A stretch of 64,000 nucleotides of DNA from assembly GCF_900078315.1 (NCBI RefSeq), contig NZ_FKBS01000014.1, positions 928,802 to 992,801 of the forward strand, given 5' to 3'. The stretch comes from Bordetella ansorpii (GTDB taxonomy: Bacteria > Pseudomonadota > Gammaproteobacteria > Burkholderiales > Burkholderiaceae_B). Each line of letters starts with the position of its first letter. Within the stretch, counting starts at the first letter, position 1. Under the pieces are notes generated by a model that did no database searches, had not been told where the DNA came from, and worked only from the letters and a program-made list of their open reading frames with translations. Positions 25,039-34,614 of this stretch are shown here, piece after piece. The translations under genes and the position numbers were made by a program.

Positions 25039-26415
25039 ATGTCCTTGCCGCTGAAACCGTGGCGCGTGCCGGGCGCCGCCTGGGTGCGACGCCAGCTCGT
25101 TGCCGACCGCCTGCCCGCCACGCTGCTGGCGGCCGCCGTGGCCGGCATCCTGGGGGCGTTGGCCACCGTGGCTTTCCGCGAGTCGCTCGAATTCCTGCAG
25201 GCCTGGCTCGGCGGCGCGCCCGCGCACGGGATGGTGTCCCTGGCGCGCGGCCTGGCCTGGTGGGAGCGCTTGCTGCTGCCCGCACTGGGCGGCGTGGCGG
25301 CGGGGCTGATCCTGCAATGGGCCAACGCGCGCCTGCCCCGGCGCGGCGCGGGCGACTACATGGAAGCCATCGCGGTGGGCCGCGGCATCGTCGGCATGCG
25401 CCAGACGCTGGCGCGTAGCCTCGCCTCGCTCAGTTCCATCAGTTCGGGCGCCTCCATCGGCCGCGAGGGCCCGATGGTGCAGCTTGCCGCCATGCTGTCC
25501 TCGGTGCTGGGCCGCTTCCTGGTGCTGCCGCCCGGCCATCTGCGGTTGCTGGTGGCCTGTGGCGCTACGGCGGGTATCACCGCCGCCTACAACGCGCCCA
25601 TCGCCGGGGCGCTGTTCGTGTCCGAGATCGTCTATGGCGCGGTGTCGTCGGCCACGCTGGTGCCGCTGATCGTGTCGTCGGTGGCGGCCAACATGGTCAC
25701 GCGGCAACTGCTGAACTACGACGCCGTCTATCACATGCCCGCCTTCGACTTCGTGTCGGGGTGGGAGGTGCTGAGCTACCTGGGGCTGGGCCTGCTGGCC
25801 GGCGTCACGGCCCCGTATTACCTGGCGTCGCTCGATGGCGCCAAGCAGGGCTTCACGCGGCTGATCCGCCCGTTGTGGGCGCGGCTGGCGGCGGGCGGCC
25901 TGGTGGTGGGCGCCATCTCCATCGGCTGGCCCGAGGTGTGGGGCAACGGCTACAGCGTGGTCAATTCGATGCTGCACCAGCCATGGGCCTGGCAGGCCGT
26001 GGCCATCCTGCTGCTGATGAAGATCGTGGCCACGGCCGGCAGCGTCGGTTCCGGCGCGGTGGGCGGCATCTTCACGCCCACGCTGTTCGTGGGCGCGGCG
26101 GTGGGCCATCTGTACGGCGCCGCGTTGCACGGCCTGCTGCCGGCGGGCTCGGTGTCGTCCGTCAGCAGCTATGCGGTGGTCGGCATGGGGGCGCTGCTGG
26201 CGGCGTCCACGCACGCGCCGCTGATGTCCATCCTGATGATCTTCGAGATGACGCTGAGCTACGAGGCCATGTTGCCGCTGATGCTGGCCTGCGTCACCGG
26301 CTTCGTGATCGCGCGCGGGCTGCGGCCCGACTCGATGTATTCGCGCTCGCTGGCCCGCAATCGCCGCGTGCAGGCGCTGCTGGGCGCGCGCCTGCCCAAG
26401 GGCCGCGAAGACTGA
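25039..26415 (+). CDS. ClC-family chloride channel/transporter
   Basis: A 458-residue membrane protein from the ATG at 25039. It has the selectivity-filter motifs GREGPMVQLAA (with the gating Glu) and GSGAVGGIFTPTLF. The first GSGxP motif is modified to RRGAGDYMEA. No CBS domains follow, as in ClcA/ClcB of enterobacteria. At the place of the internal proton glutamate of E. coli ClcA (second Glu of FIIEEM) this protein has Ile (FVSEIVYG), which hints at channel-like or altered coupling. It is a single-gene unit, possibly aiding acid resistance. Confidence 0.92.
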   Translation: MSLPLKPWRVPGAAWVRRQLVADRLPATLLAAAVAGILGALATVAFRESLEFLQAWLGGAPAHGMVSLARGLAWWERLLLPALGGVAAGLILQWANARLPRRGAGDYMEAIAVGRGIVGMRQTLARSLASLSSISSGASIGREGPMVQLAAMLSSVLGRFLVLPPGHLRLLVACGATAGITAAYNAPIAGALFVSEIVYGAVSSATLVPLIVSSVAANMVTRQLLNYDAVYHMPAFDFVSGWEVLSYLGLGLLAGVTAPYYLASLDGAKQGFTRLIRPLWARLAAGGLVVGAISIGWPEVWGNGYSVVNSMLHQPWAWQAVAILLLMKIVATAGSVGSGAVGGIFTPTLFVGAAVGHLYGAALHGLLPAGSVSSVSSYAVVGMGALLAASTHAPLMSILMIFEMTLSYEAMLPLMLACVTGFVIARGLRPDSMYSRSLARNRRVQALLGARLPKGRED

Positions 26416-26591
26416 CGCCGCCTCGATCATCCTGAAAGCTGCCTGTCAATGAATAAAAAACGGGACGCAGTGTTAGCGATAACCCTGATGTTTGCTTTCA
26501 ATTGACAAGATATGTTTCATCTGCAGTACGCACAAATCGCAATACGGTGAATTCCATTACAGCTCCGGCATGCCGGGGGAGGGGTGTGCAA

Positions 26592-27968
26592 ATGTCGCGC
26601 TTCCTGGACAATATTCTGGGCCGTGCCCGCCAGCGCCGCCTGGCTGACCTGCACGGCCAGATCGAGGCCATCCACCGGTCTCAGGCGGTCATCGAGTTCG
26701 ACCTGGGGGGCCACGTGCTGGCGGCCAACCGGCACTTTCTCGACACCATGGGTTATGAGCTGGACGAGATCATCGGCCAGCATCACCGCATGTTCGTCGA
26801 CGACGACGTGCGCGAATCCGAGGCCTACGCCGAATTCTGGCGCCGGCTGGGCGAGGGCATCTACGATGCCGGGCGCTACCGGCGCGTGGCGCACGACGGT
26901 CACGAGGTCTGGCTGCAGGCCAGCTACAACCCCGTCTGCGATCGCCAGGGCCGGCCAGTCAAGGTGGTGAAGTACGCCACCGACGTCACCGATGAGCAGC
27001 GCCGCAACGACGATGCCCAGGGCCAGCTGGCCGCCATCGCGAAGGTGCAGGCGGTGATCGAGTTCGACCTGGACGGCATCATCCTGCACGCCAACGACCT
27101 GTTCCTGCGGGCCATGGGCTACCGGCTGGACGAGATCGTGGGCAAGCATCACAGCATGTTCGTGCAGCCGGACGAGCGCCGCAGCGCGGCCTATGCCGAT
27201 TTCTGGCGCAAGCTGGGCAACGGCGCGCACGATGCCGGCCAGTACCTGCGTATCGGCAAGGACGGGCGCGAAGTCTGGATCGAGGCCAGCTACAACCCCA
27301 TCCTGGATGCCGATGGCCGGCCGTTCAAGGTGGTGAAGTACGCCACCGACATCACGCGCCGCTTCATGGCGGCGCAGACGCTGCGCGAGGCCGTGCGGGG
27401 CCTGACCGAGAACGCCGAGCGCGCGGGACAGGCCAATCAGCTGGCCGTGGACGCCTGCCGCGTGGCCGAGGCGGGTGGGCAGACGGTGCAGGGCGTGATC
27501 GGCGCGATGGATGCCATCACGGCAAGTTCGCGCAAGATCTCGGACATCATCGGGGTGATGGACAACATCGCGTTCCAGACCAACATCCTGGCGTTGAACG
27601 CCGCGGTCGAGGCCGCGCGCGCGGGCCAGCACGGCAAGGGCTTTGCGGTGGTGGCTTCCGAGGTGCGCAACCTGGCGCAGAGCAGCGCGTCGGCGGCGAA
27701 AGAGATCAAGAGCCTGATCCAGTCGTCGCGCCAGCAGGTCGAGCGCGGCGCCGAGCAGGTGCGCCAGGCGGGTACGACGATGGAAGAGATCGTGTCGTCG
27801 TCGCGCAGCGTGACCGAGATCATGGGCGAGGTCGTGGACGTGTCCTTGACGCAATCCGCCTGCCTGGGCGAGGTGACGCATGACCTGACAGCTCAGGCGG
27901 TGGGCAGCGGCCCGACCTCGCCTTCGCCGCGCCTCCTGGCGGCGGTGCCGAGGTTGAGGGCGGCGTAA
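26592..27968 (+). CDS. Soluble chemoreceptor with two PAS domains (BdlA/Aer-like MCP)
   Basis: A 458-residue cytoplasmic protein from the ATG at 26592 (GGGGAGGGG upstream). No membrane helix is present. PAS1 (about residues 25-135) and PAS2 (about 147-257) are near copies: both carry QAVIEFDL, MGYxLDEI, ASYNP and KVVKYATD. The MCP signalling domain has the hairpin tip [22 protein letters not shown] shortened here to its core [16 protein letters not shown], and VRNLAQSS. The C-terminal returning helix is short: after [14 protein letters not shown] it turns into a Pro-rich tail. PAS-MCP proteins of this type sense redox or haem ligands and affect taxis or biofilm dispersal. Confidence 0.93.
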   Translation: MSRFLDNILGRARQRRLADLHGQIEAIHRSQAVIEFDLGGHVLAANRHFLDTMGYELDEIIGQHHRMFVDDDVRESEAYAEFWRRLGEGIYDAGRYRRVAHDGHEVWLQASYNPVCDRQGRPVKVVKYATDVTDEQRRNDDAQGQLAAIAKVQAVIEFDLDGIILHANDLFLRAMGYRLDEIVGKHHSMFVQPDERRSAAYADFWRKLGNGAHDAGQYLRIGKDGREVWIEASYNPILDADGRPFKVVKYATDITRRFMAAQTLREAVRGLTENAERAGQANQLAVDACRVAEAGGQTVQGVIGAMDAITASSRKISDIIGVMDNIAFQTNILALNAAVEAARAGQHGKGFAVVASEVRNLAQSSASAAKEIKSLIQSSRQQVERGAEQVRQAGTTMEEIVSSSRSVTEIMGEVVDVSLTQSACLGEVTHDLTAQAVGSGPTSPSPRLLAAVPRLRAA

Positions 27969-28097
27969 AAGGGCTATGCGCACGGCACGCCACCGGCGTT
28001 TCTTGGTACCCTTGGCGGGCCAAATTTACATTTTCCCGCCCTTCGGACCGTGCCGCAGCCGCTCATCTCTCCCGTACCTTCCCATCTTCCGTCCACA

Positions 28098-28829
28098 ATG
28101 CCGGCCGGGGCAGGGTCGGGCCGGCGACGGCATGCGTTGCGGCCAGTGCGACTGGCGGCCGGCATGCTGGCCCTGGCCCTGCTGGCCGCCTGCGCCACCA
28201 CGAAGGTCGGTCCCGGCCAGTATCGCGTGCAGGATGGCGACACGCTGACCAAGATCGCGCGCGACAACGGCCAGTCGGTCAGCGACCTGGTGCGCTGGAA
28301 CGGGCTGCCCAACGCCGACCGCATCAGCGAAGGCCAGGTCCTGCGCGTGCGGCCCCCCGGCGACGATGCCCCCGCGGCCGATGCGGCGCCAGCCAGCCCG
28401 CCCGGTTCGTCCAAGCCCCGTGCCCGCGCGTCCATTCCCGACTCGCCCGCCACGCCGGTGCATGGCATTTCGCTGATCTGGCCCGCCGAAGGGGCCATGG
28501 TGTCCGGCTACAACGGCGTCAGCTCGAAGGGCATCACCATCGCCAACAAGACCGGCACGCCGGTCAAGGCCGCCGCCGCCGGCAAGGTGGAATACGCCAG
28601 CAACGGCCTGCGCGGCTATGGCAACCTGGTCATCGTGCGGCATGGCGGCGGCTTTCTCAGCATCTATGCCCACAACCACAAGCTGCTGGTCAAGCAGGGC
28701 CAGGCCGTCAAGCAGGGGCAGACCATTGCCGAGATGGGCAACAGCGACGCCTCCCGCGTGGCCGTCTACTTCGAGCTGCGCCGCAATGGCAAGCCCGTGA
28801 ACCCCTTGGGCGCCTTGCCCAAACGCTGA
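28098..28829 (+). CDS. LysM-LytM lipoprotein, NlpD-like (degenerate M23 domain)
   Basis: A 243-residue lipoprotein from the ATG at 28098 (a GTG at 28050 is possible). A basic N-region and hydrophobic core end in the lipobox LLAAC. A LysM domain follows (YRVQDGDTLTKIARDNGQ), then a Pro/Ala linker, then a C-terminal LytM/M23 domain (KGITIANKTGTPVKAAAAGK; YGNLVIVRHGGGFLSIYAHN). The zinc ligands of active M23 peptidases are lost (SSKGITI for HxGxD, VYFELR for LHFE), as in NlpD, which activates amidases for septum splitting. It is not beside rpoS, where canonical nlpD usually lies. Confidence 0.9.
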   Translation: MPAGAGSGRRRHALRPVRLAAGMLALALLAACATTKVGPGQYRVQDGDTLTKIARDNGQSVSDLVRWNGLPNADRISEGQVLRVRPPGDDAPAADAAPASPPGSSKPRARASIPDSPATPVHGISLIWPAEGAMVSGYNGVSSKGITIANKTGTPVKAAAAGKVEYASNGLRGYGNLVIVRHGGGFLSIYAHNHKLLVKQGQAVKQGQTIAEMGNSDASRVAVYFELRRNGKPVNPLGALPKR

Positions 28830-28968
28830 GTAGGGTTTTCCCAGGGCATTGGTTCCTTGGTGCGGTGCAAAAGTGGTCCCTTCCCCAGACCATGCCCGCG
28901 CTTCTAATAGCGGACTCGCGGCTGGTCACGGGCCAGCGCGGTCATTCGATAACGCACAAGGGGATTGC

Positions 28969-29952
28969 ATGGGCATCAAACATTACCTGCTGGGCCTGGG
29001 CCTGGGCCTGTTGGCTGGCGCGGCCACTCTGCCGGTCTCGGCGCAGAGCGCCGACAACTGGCCCGACCGGCCCATCAAGATCGTCGTGCCGTTCTCGGCC
29101 GGCGCCGCCACCGACCTGATCTCGCGCCAACTGGGCCAGGCCCTGGGCAAGGAATACGGCCAGAGCGTCATCGTCGAGAACAAGCCCGGCGCCGCCGCCG
29201 CCATCGGCAGCTCGGCCGCCGCCCGCTCGCCCGCCGACGGCTACACGCTGCTGATGTCGGGCCCGGCCTCGATGGTCACCAACCGCTTCCTGTACAAGAA
29301 CCTGAGCTACGATCCCGCCGCCTTCGAGAAGGTCGCGGTCGTGGCCGTCACGCCGAACGTGCTGCTGTCGAACCCGAACGAGCCCTTCAAGACGCTGCCC
29401 GAGATGATCGCGTACGCCAAGAAGAACCCGGGCAAGCTGACCTACGCCTCGTTCGGCGCGGGCACCACCTCGCACCTGGCCGGAGAACTGCTGAAGCAAC
29501 TGACCGGCATCGATATCGTGCACGTGCCCTACAAGGGCGCGGGCGACGCCATCCCGGCCCTGCTCAGCGGCCAGGTCTCCATGTACTTCGACACCATCAT
29601 GACCGCGCTGCCCTACGTGCAGTCGGGCAAGCTGAACGCGCTGGCCATCTCGACCGCCAAGCGTTCGGAAATGGCGCCGAATCTCCCGACGGTGGCCGAA
29701 CAGGGCTACCCCGGCTATGACGTGGCTCCGTGGTACGGTATCGTCGCGCCCCAGGGCACGCCCGAGCCCATCGTCCAGAAGCTCAACGCCTCGATCAACC
29801 GTGCCCTGAAGGACCAGGACTTCCGCGCCAAGCTGGCCACCACCGGCGCCGAGCCGGTCGGCGGTTCGGTCGCCGACTTCGAGAGGATGGTCGACGCCGA
29901 GCTGCCGCGCACCGAAGCCCTGATCAAGCAATCGGGCATGTCGCTGCAGTAA
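28969..29952 (+). CDS. Bug-family periplasmic solute-binding protein
   Basis: A 327-residue receptor from the ATG at 28969 with AAGGGG upstream. The signal peptide runs to about PVSAQS. Bug landmarks are RPIKIVVPFSAGAATDLIS, ENKPGAAAAIG and HVPYKGAGDAIPALL. It precedes a gamma-glutamyltransferase gene by 39 bp, so the two probably form an operon for uptake and hydrolysis of a gamma-glutamyl compound or related amide. That link is inference; the ligand is unknown and no TctAB genes are present. Confidence 0.95.
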   Translation: MGIKHYLLGLGLGLLAGAATLPVSAQSADNWPDRPIKIVVPFSAGAATDLISRQLGQALGKEYGQSVIVENKPGAAAAIGSSAAARSPADGYTLLMSGPASMVTNRFLYKNLSYDPAAFEKVAVVAVTPNVLLSNPNEPFKTLPEMIAYAKKNPGKLTYASFGAGTTSHLAGELLKQLTGIDIVHVPYKGAGDAIPALLSGQVSMYFDTIMTALPYVQSGKLNALAISTAKRSEMAPNLPTVAEQGYPGYDVAPWYGIVAPQGTPEPIVQKLNASINRALKDQDFRAKLATTGAEPVGGSVADFERMVDAELPRTEALIKQSGMSLQ

Positions 29953-29991
29953 GCAGCGAGGTTCTTTTTTCATTCATCGCCGAGTTCATTC

Positions 29992-31581
29992 ATGTCGTCC
30001 TGCGATTGGTCGTTCCCTTATCCCTCCCAGAAGATGCCCGTGCTGGCGCGCAATGTGGTCAGCACCAGCCAGCCGCTGGCCGCGCAAGCGGGCCTGCGCA
30101 TGCTGCTGCAGGGCGGCAACGCGGTCGACGCGGCCCTGGCCACCGCCATTGCCTTGACGGTGGTCGAGCCGGTGATGAACGGCATCGGCGGCGACATGTT
30201 CGTGCAGGTCTGGAAGGATGGCCGGTTGCAGGGCCTGAATTCCACCGGCGTCGCGCCGGCGGGCTGGACGGACGAGTACTTCGCCAGCCGCGACGCCATG
30301 CCGCCCATCGGCTGGGACACGGTCACCGTGCCCGGCCAGGTGGCCGGCTGGAAGGCGCTGTCCGACCGCCACGGCAAGCTGCCGTTCGCGCGCCTGTTCG
30401 AACCGGCGATCGCCTATGCCGAGGAAGGCTTCGCGGTGTCGCCCACGGTGGCCCGCCAGTGGGCCGCGCAGTCGGCCAAGCTTGCCGAACAGCCAGGCTT
30501 CAAAGAGGCTTTCCTGCGCCTGGGCCGCGCGCCGCACGCGGGCGAACACTGGCGCTTTCCCGAGCAGGCGCGCACGCTGCGCCTGATCGCCGAAAGCGGC
30601 GGCGAAAGCTTCTATCGCGGTGAACTGGCCTCGCGCATCGACGCGCACGCCCGCAACACCGGCGGCGCGCTGCGCGCCGAAGACCTGGCGGCCCACCAGC
30701 CGATGTGGGTCGAGCCGGTGACGCAGGATTTCCGCGGCTACACGCTGCACGAGATCCCGCCCAGCGGCCAGGGCATCGCCGCGCTGATCGCCCTGGGCAT
30801 CCTGGATCGCTTCGATCTGGAGTCGATGGGCCGCGACAGTGCCGATTTCTATCACGTCGGCCTGGAAGCCATGAAGCTGGCCTTCGCCGACTTGCATCAC
30901 CACATCTCCGACCCGGCCACCATGAAGGTGGGCACGTCGCAACTGCTGGATCCGGCCTACCTGGCCGAGCGCGCCAGGCTCGTGTCGATGGATCGCGCGG
31001 GCATGCCGGGCGCGGGCGCGCCGTCGGTGGGCGGCACGGTGTACCTGGCCGCGGCCGATGCCGACGGCACCATGGTGTCCTTCATCCAGTCCAACTATCA
31101 CGGCTTCGGTTCGGGCGTGGTAGTGCCGGACACGGGTATTTCGCTGCACAACCGCGGCTGCGGCTTCGTGCTGACGCCGGGCCACGTCAACCGCGTGGCG
31201 CCGGGCAAGCGTCCGCTGCACACCATCATCCCGGGCTTCGTCACCCGCGCCGGCCAGCCTGTGATGGCGTTCGGCGTGATGGGCGGCTCGATGCAGGCGC
31301 AGGGTCATCTGCAGGTGATGGCGCGCCTGGGCGCGTTCAACCAGAACCCGCAGGCCATCAGCGACGCGCCGCGTTTCCGCGTGGAGAACGGCCCGGTGGT
31401 GACGGTGGAGTCGCACCTGTCGCCCGACGTGGCGCAGGCGCTGCGTGATCGTGGCCACAACCTGACCGTGGCGCCGCCGCTGAGCCTGGACTTCGGCGCA
31501 GCCCAACTGATCCAGCGCGGCGAGTACGGCTACATCGCGGCGTCGGATTCGCGTCGGGACGGGCAGGCGGTCGGGTTCTGA
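29992..31581 (+). CDS. Gamma-glutamyltransferase family protein (cytoplasmic type)
   Basis: A 529-residue Ntn-hydrolase with no signal peptide. The large-subunit part has LLQGGNAVDAALATA and NGIGGDMFVQVW. The autoprocessing Thr is in VGGTVYLAAADADGTMVSF, giving a small subunit of about 180 residues; PLHTIIPGF follows, at the position of the catalytic Gly-Gly loop region. Family members hydrolyse gamma-glutamyl bonds or act on cephalosporin-like acyl groups. Absence of an export signal separates it from the classical periplasmic Ggt. It is co-transcribed with the Bug receptor gene upstream. Confidence 0.94.
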   Translation: MSSCDWSFPYPSQKMPVLARNVVSTSQPLAAQAGLRMLLQGGNAVDAALATAIALTVVEPVMNGIGGDMFVQVWKDGRLQGLNSTGVAPAGWTDEYFASRDAMPPIGWDTVTVPGQVAGWKALSDRHGKLPFARLFEPAIAYAEEGFAVSPTVARQWAAQSAKLAEQPGFKEAFLRLGRAPHAGEHWRFPEQARTLRLIAESGGESFYRGELASRIDAHARNTGGALRAEDLAAHQPMWVEPVTQDFRGYTLHEIPPSGQGIAALIALGILDRFDLESMGRDSADFYHVGLEAMKLAFADLHHHISDPATMKVGTSQLLDPAYLAERARLVSMDRAGMPGAGAPSVGGTVYLAAADADGTMVSFIQSNYHGFGSGVVVPDTGISLHNRGCGFVLTPGHVNRVAPGKRPLHTIIPGFVTRAGQPVMAFGVMGGSMQAQGHLQVMARLGAFNQNPQAISDAPRFRVENGPVVTVESHLSPDVAQALRDRGHNLTVAPPLSLDFGAAQLIQRGEYGYIAASDSRRDGQAVGF

Positions 31582-31701
31582 TGGCGTTGGCGGGGTGTTG
31601 AACCAGGGGGGGCGCAACGCAGGGGCTCGTCCAGCGGACTATTCGTTCAATGATGCGCCGGCGGGTGAAGTCTTGTGCGGGACGGTCTTCACGCAGCAGC
31701 G

Positions 31702-32571
31702 ATGACCATGTTTTCTCAGGCAGCAGACCGTTTCTCCGTCCGACCCATGCGCCAGGCCGACATCCCGGCCGGATGGCGGCTGTCCAACCAGGAGCACTGG
31801 CCGCATCGCGTGAAAGACTGGCAGGCGTTCTTCGCGCTGGGCCGGGGATGCGTGGTGCAGGCGGGCGACGATGTGGCGGGCATCGGCATGTGTTGGCAAT
31901 GGGGCGTGCGGGCGGCCACGCTGGGCATGGTGCTGGTGTCGCCGGCGCATCGCGGGCAGGGCGTGGGCAGCCTGCTGTTCGATGCGCTTTGCGAAATGGC
32001 GCCGGACAGCACCTTGCTGCTGCACGCCACGCCGATGGGCGAACGCCTCTACGAGCGGGCAGGATTTCAGCGCGTGGGTATCGTGCACCAGTGCCAGGGC
32101 ATCGTGGCGCAGGACGTGCCGACCGCGGCCCTACCTGACGGAGCCGCGCTGCGGCTGGCATTGCCCGAAGACCTCGATCTGCTGGCTGACCTTGACGCCC
32201 GTGCGCGAGGCATGCCGCGTCGGGGCCTGATGCAGCAGTGGCAGCAGCAGGCCACGGCCACGGTGATGCTTTCCGATCCGGATGGCTTGCGCGGTTTCGC
32301 CATGCTGCGCAGATTCGGAAAAGGGCTGATCATCGGTCCGGTCGCCGCGGACGACGAGGGCTGCGCGAAGGCGCTGATCGCGTATCTGGCAAATCAGTCG
32401 CAGGGGCAGTTCCTGCGGGTGGATTGCGATGCGGCCACGGGGCTGACGCCGTGGTTGGAGGCGTCGGGATTGGCGAAAGTGTCCGATGCGGTCGTGATGG
32501 CACGAGGCGCCGCGTTGCCGGTCGATGCGGGCATGCGCTTGTTTGCCATCGGGGCGCAGGCGCTGGGCTGA
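31702..32571 (+). CDS. GNAT acetyltransferase with two GNAT-like halves
   Basis: A 289-residue protein from the ATG at 31702 (ATG at 31708 possible). The N-terminal GNAT domain has the acetyl-CoA loop SPAHRGQGVGSLLFDAL and LYERAGFQRVG. The C-terminal half (about 150-285) is a second, less conserved GNAT-like fold with GFAMLRRFGKGLIIGPV. This layout matches acetyltransferases annotated as 'GNAT with YitH-type C-terminal domain'. Substrate unknown. It stands alone between the gamma-glutamyltransferase and YajQ genes. Confidence 0.88.
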   Translation: MTMFSQAADRFSVRPMRQADIPAGWRLSNQEHWPHRVKDWQAFFALGRGCVVQAGDDVAGIGMCWQWGVRAATLGMVLVSPAHRGQGVGSLLFDALCEMAPDSTLLLHATPMGERLYERAGFQRVGIVHQCQGIVAQDVPTAALPDGAALRLALPEDLDLLADLDARARGMPRRGLMQQWQQQATATVMLSDPDGLRGFAMLRRFGKGLIIGPVAADDEGCAKALIAYLANQSQGQFLRVDCDAATGLTPWLEASGLAKVSDAVVMARGAALPVDAGMRLFAIGAQALG

Positions 32572-32696
32572 GACCCGCTGCGAGAGTGTGGCCTTCCCGC
32601 CTCGCTCGCGTTGCGTGCCGCCGCGCCGGATGGCAGGCCGCGAATCGGCATAAACTGCGGGTTTCCCATATTCAAGCAAGCAAGAGGATCACTGCC

Positions 32697-33179
32697 ATGC
32701 CCAGTTTCGACGTCGTCTCCGAGGTCGACAAGCACGAGTTGACCAACGCGGTCGACCAAGCCAATCGTGAACTGTCCACGCGTTTCGATTTCAAGGGCAC
32801 GAAGGCCAGCTTCGAGCTGGAAGGCTACGACGTGACCCAGGTCGCCGAATCCGCGTTCCAGCTCAAGCAGATGCTGGACATCCTGCGTGGCCGGCTGTCG
32901 GCGCGCAACATCGACGTGCGCTGCATGGACGTCGCCGATCCCCTGGAAAACCTGGGCGGCGCGCGCCAGAAGGTCACCATCAAGCAGGGCATCGAGCAGG
33001 CCACGGCCAAGAAGCTGGTCGCCGCCATCAAGGCCAGCAAGATGAAGGTCGAGAGCCAGATCAACGGCGACAAGCTGCGCATCACCGGCAAGAAGCGCGA
33101 CGACCTGCAGGCCGTCATGGCGCTGCTGCGCAAGACCGACGTCGACCTGCCGCTGCAGTTCGAGAACTTCCGCGACTGA
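32697..33179 (+). CDS. yajQ: YajQ-family c-di-GMP-binding protein
   Basis: A 160-residue cytoplasmic protein from the ATG at 32697. It begins MPSFDVVSEVDKHELTNAVD and has RFDFKGTKASFEL and ITGKKRDDLQAVMALLR, all highly conserved in YajQ (UPF0234). Xanthomonas and Pseudomonas homologues bind c-di-GMP and control virulence genes together with a LysR regulator. Length and ends are normal. It is monocistronic. With the EIIC-EAL protein it adds a second c-di-GMP link in the window. Confidence 0.97.
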   Translation: MPSFDVVSEVDKHELTNAVDQANRELSTRFDFKGTKASFELEGYDVTQVAESAFQLKQMLDILRGRLSARNIDVRCMDVADPLENLGGARQKVTIKQGIEQATAKKLVAAIKASKMKVESQINGDKLRITGKKRDDLQAVMALLRKTDVDLPLQFENFRD

Positions 33180-33376
33180 ACGCGACGCGGGCGAGTGGCG
33201 CCTTCCGCCCTCGAACGGAAGCGGGGCAATCCAGGACCCTCAGCGTCGAGGACAGGAAGGCCCTTTTGACCAAATCGCTCTGGTTGTAAAAATCCTGCCG
33301 CAGCGGTGTTGCGCCGCCGCAATGTTCGGTACGGTATGGGCTGTATCCGCTCAAATCGCCATCGGGAGTCCCTTCG

Positions 33377-34522
33377 ATGGAACCCGAGTTCTTCACGCGT
33401 CATCCCCTGCTGGTCTTCGCCGTTGCCGTGCTCATCGGCATCGCCATCGCCTGGCTGGTGCACCGCATCGGCGCGGCCGTCCTGCGCCGCGTCACCCGCA
33501 AGCGTCCGCTGGCTTCCCTGGTGGTCAGCCGCGCTTACGTGCCGAGCCTCTGGCTGTTGATCGCTTTTGCCCTCCAGGTCGTATTGCAGGGCGCGCCCGA
33601 TACATTGCCGGGCCTGCCGTTGATCGAGATGGTGTCGCGCCTGGCGCTGATCGGCATGCTGACCTGGCTGGCCATGCGCAGCTGCGAGGGCGTGGCCGAC
33701 GCCATCGTCATGCTCAATCCCGCCGACGTGGCCGACAACCTGGGCGCGCGCCGTATCCAGACGCAGACGCGCGTGCTCGGGCGCTGCGTGAACCTGATGA
33801 TCCTGGTGATCGGTATCGCGGCGATGCTGCTGACCTTGCCCGGCGCGCGCCAGATCGGCGCCAGCATCATGGCCTCGGCCGGGCTTATGGGCCTGGTGGC
33901 CGGTTTCGCGGCCAAGCCCGTGCTGGGCAACGTGATCGCCGGTTTGCAGATCGCGCTGACGCAGCCCATCCGCATCGACGACGTGCTGATCGTGAAGGGC
34001 GAATGGGGCCGCGTGGAAGAGATCACGGGCGCGTACGTCGTCATCCGGATCTGGGACGAACGCCGCCTGGTGGTGCCGCTGCAGTGGTTCATCGAGAACC
34101 CTTTTGAAAACTGGACGCGCACGACGTCGCAACTGATCGGCACGGTGTTCCTGTGGGTGGATTACCGCACGCCGCTGGATCCGCTGCGTGAGGAGCTGAA
34201 ACGGCTATGCGAGGCCACCCCGGAGTGGGATGGCCGCGTGTGCGTGCTGCAGGTCACCGACACCAATGACCGCGCCATGCAGATCCGGGCGCTGGTCAGC
34301 GCGCGCGGGTCGGGCGAGGCGTGGGATCTGCGCTGCAAGATCCGCGAAGGCCTGATTGCGTGGGTGCACGAGAACCGGCCCGAATACCTGCCGAGATTGC
34401 GGGTGCAGGAAGAGGATGCCGAACCGAAGCCGGCGCCCGAGGATCAGGCCGTCCCGGCAAGCCAGAAGGCGGATGAGGGCGCGGTGGACGGTGGCGCGCT
34501 GGGGCCGCTGGGGCCGGCGTAA
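33377..34522 (+). CDS. MscS-family mechanosensitive ion channel
   Basis: A 381-residue inner-membrane protein with four predicted helices. The pore-lining TM3 is the glycine/alanine-rich SAGLMGLVAGFAAKPVLGN, followed by the MscS beta domain with QPIRIDDVLIVKGEWG and VPLQWFIENPFENW. The C-terminus is a hydrophilic, acidic tail rich in Glu/Pro/Ala. MscS channels release solutes on hypo-osmotic shock. GGGAG lies 8 nt before the ATG. No operon partners. Confidence 0.94.
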   Translation: MEPEFFTRHPLLVFAVAVLIGIAIAWLVHRIGAAVLRRVTRKRPLASLVVSRAYVPSLWLLIAFALQVVLQGAPDTLPGLPLIEMVSRLALIGMLTWLAMRSCEGVADAIVMLNPADVADNLGARRIQTQTRVLGRCVNLMILVIGIAAMLLTLPGARQIGASIMASAGLMGLVAGFAAKPVLGNVIAGLQIALTQPIRIDDVLIVKGEWGRVEEITGAYVVIRIWDERRLVVPLQWFIENPFENWTRTTSQLIGTVFLWVDYRTPLDPLREELKRLCEATPEWDGRVCVLQVTDTNDRAMQIRALVSARGSGEAWDLRCKIREGLIAWVHENRPEYLPRLRVQEEDAEPKPAPEDQAVPASQKADEGAVDGGALGPLGPA

Positions 34523-34614
34523 AGCGCCATTGACCGAGGGGTTCGGCACGCAGTAGCGGTAAGACGATCCTATTTTCCTGGCGATTCGCGTCGCCAGTCA
34601 TCTCGGTCCGTACG

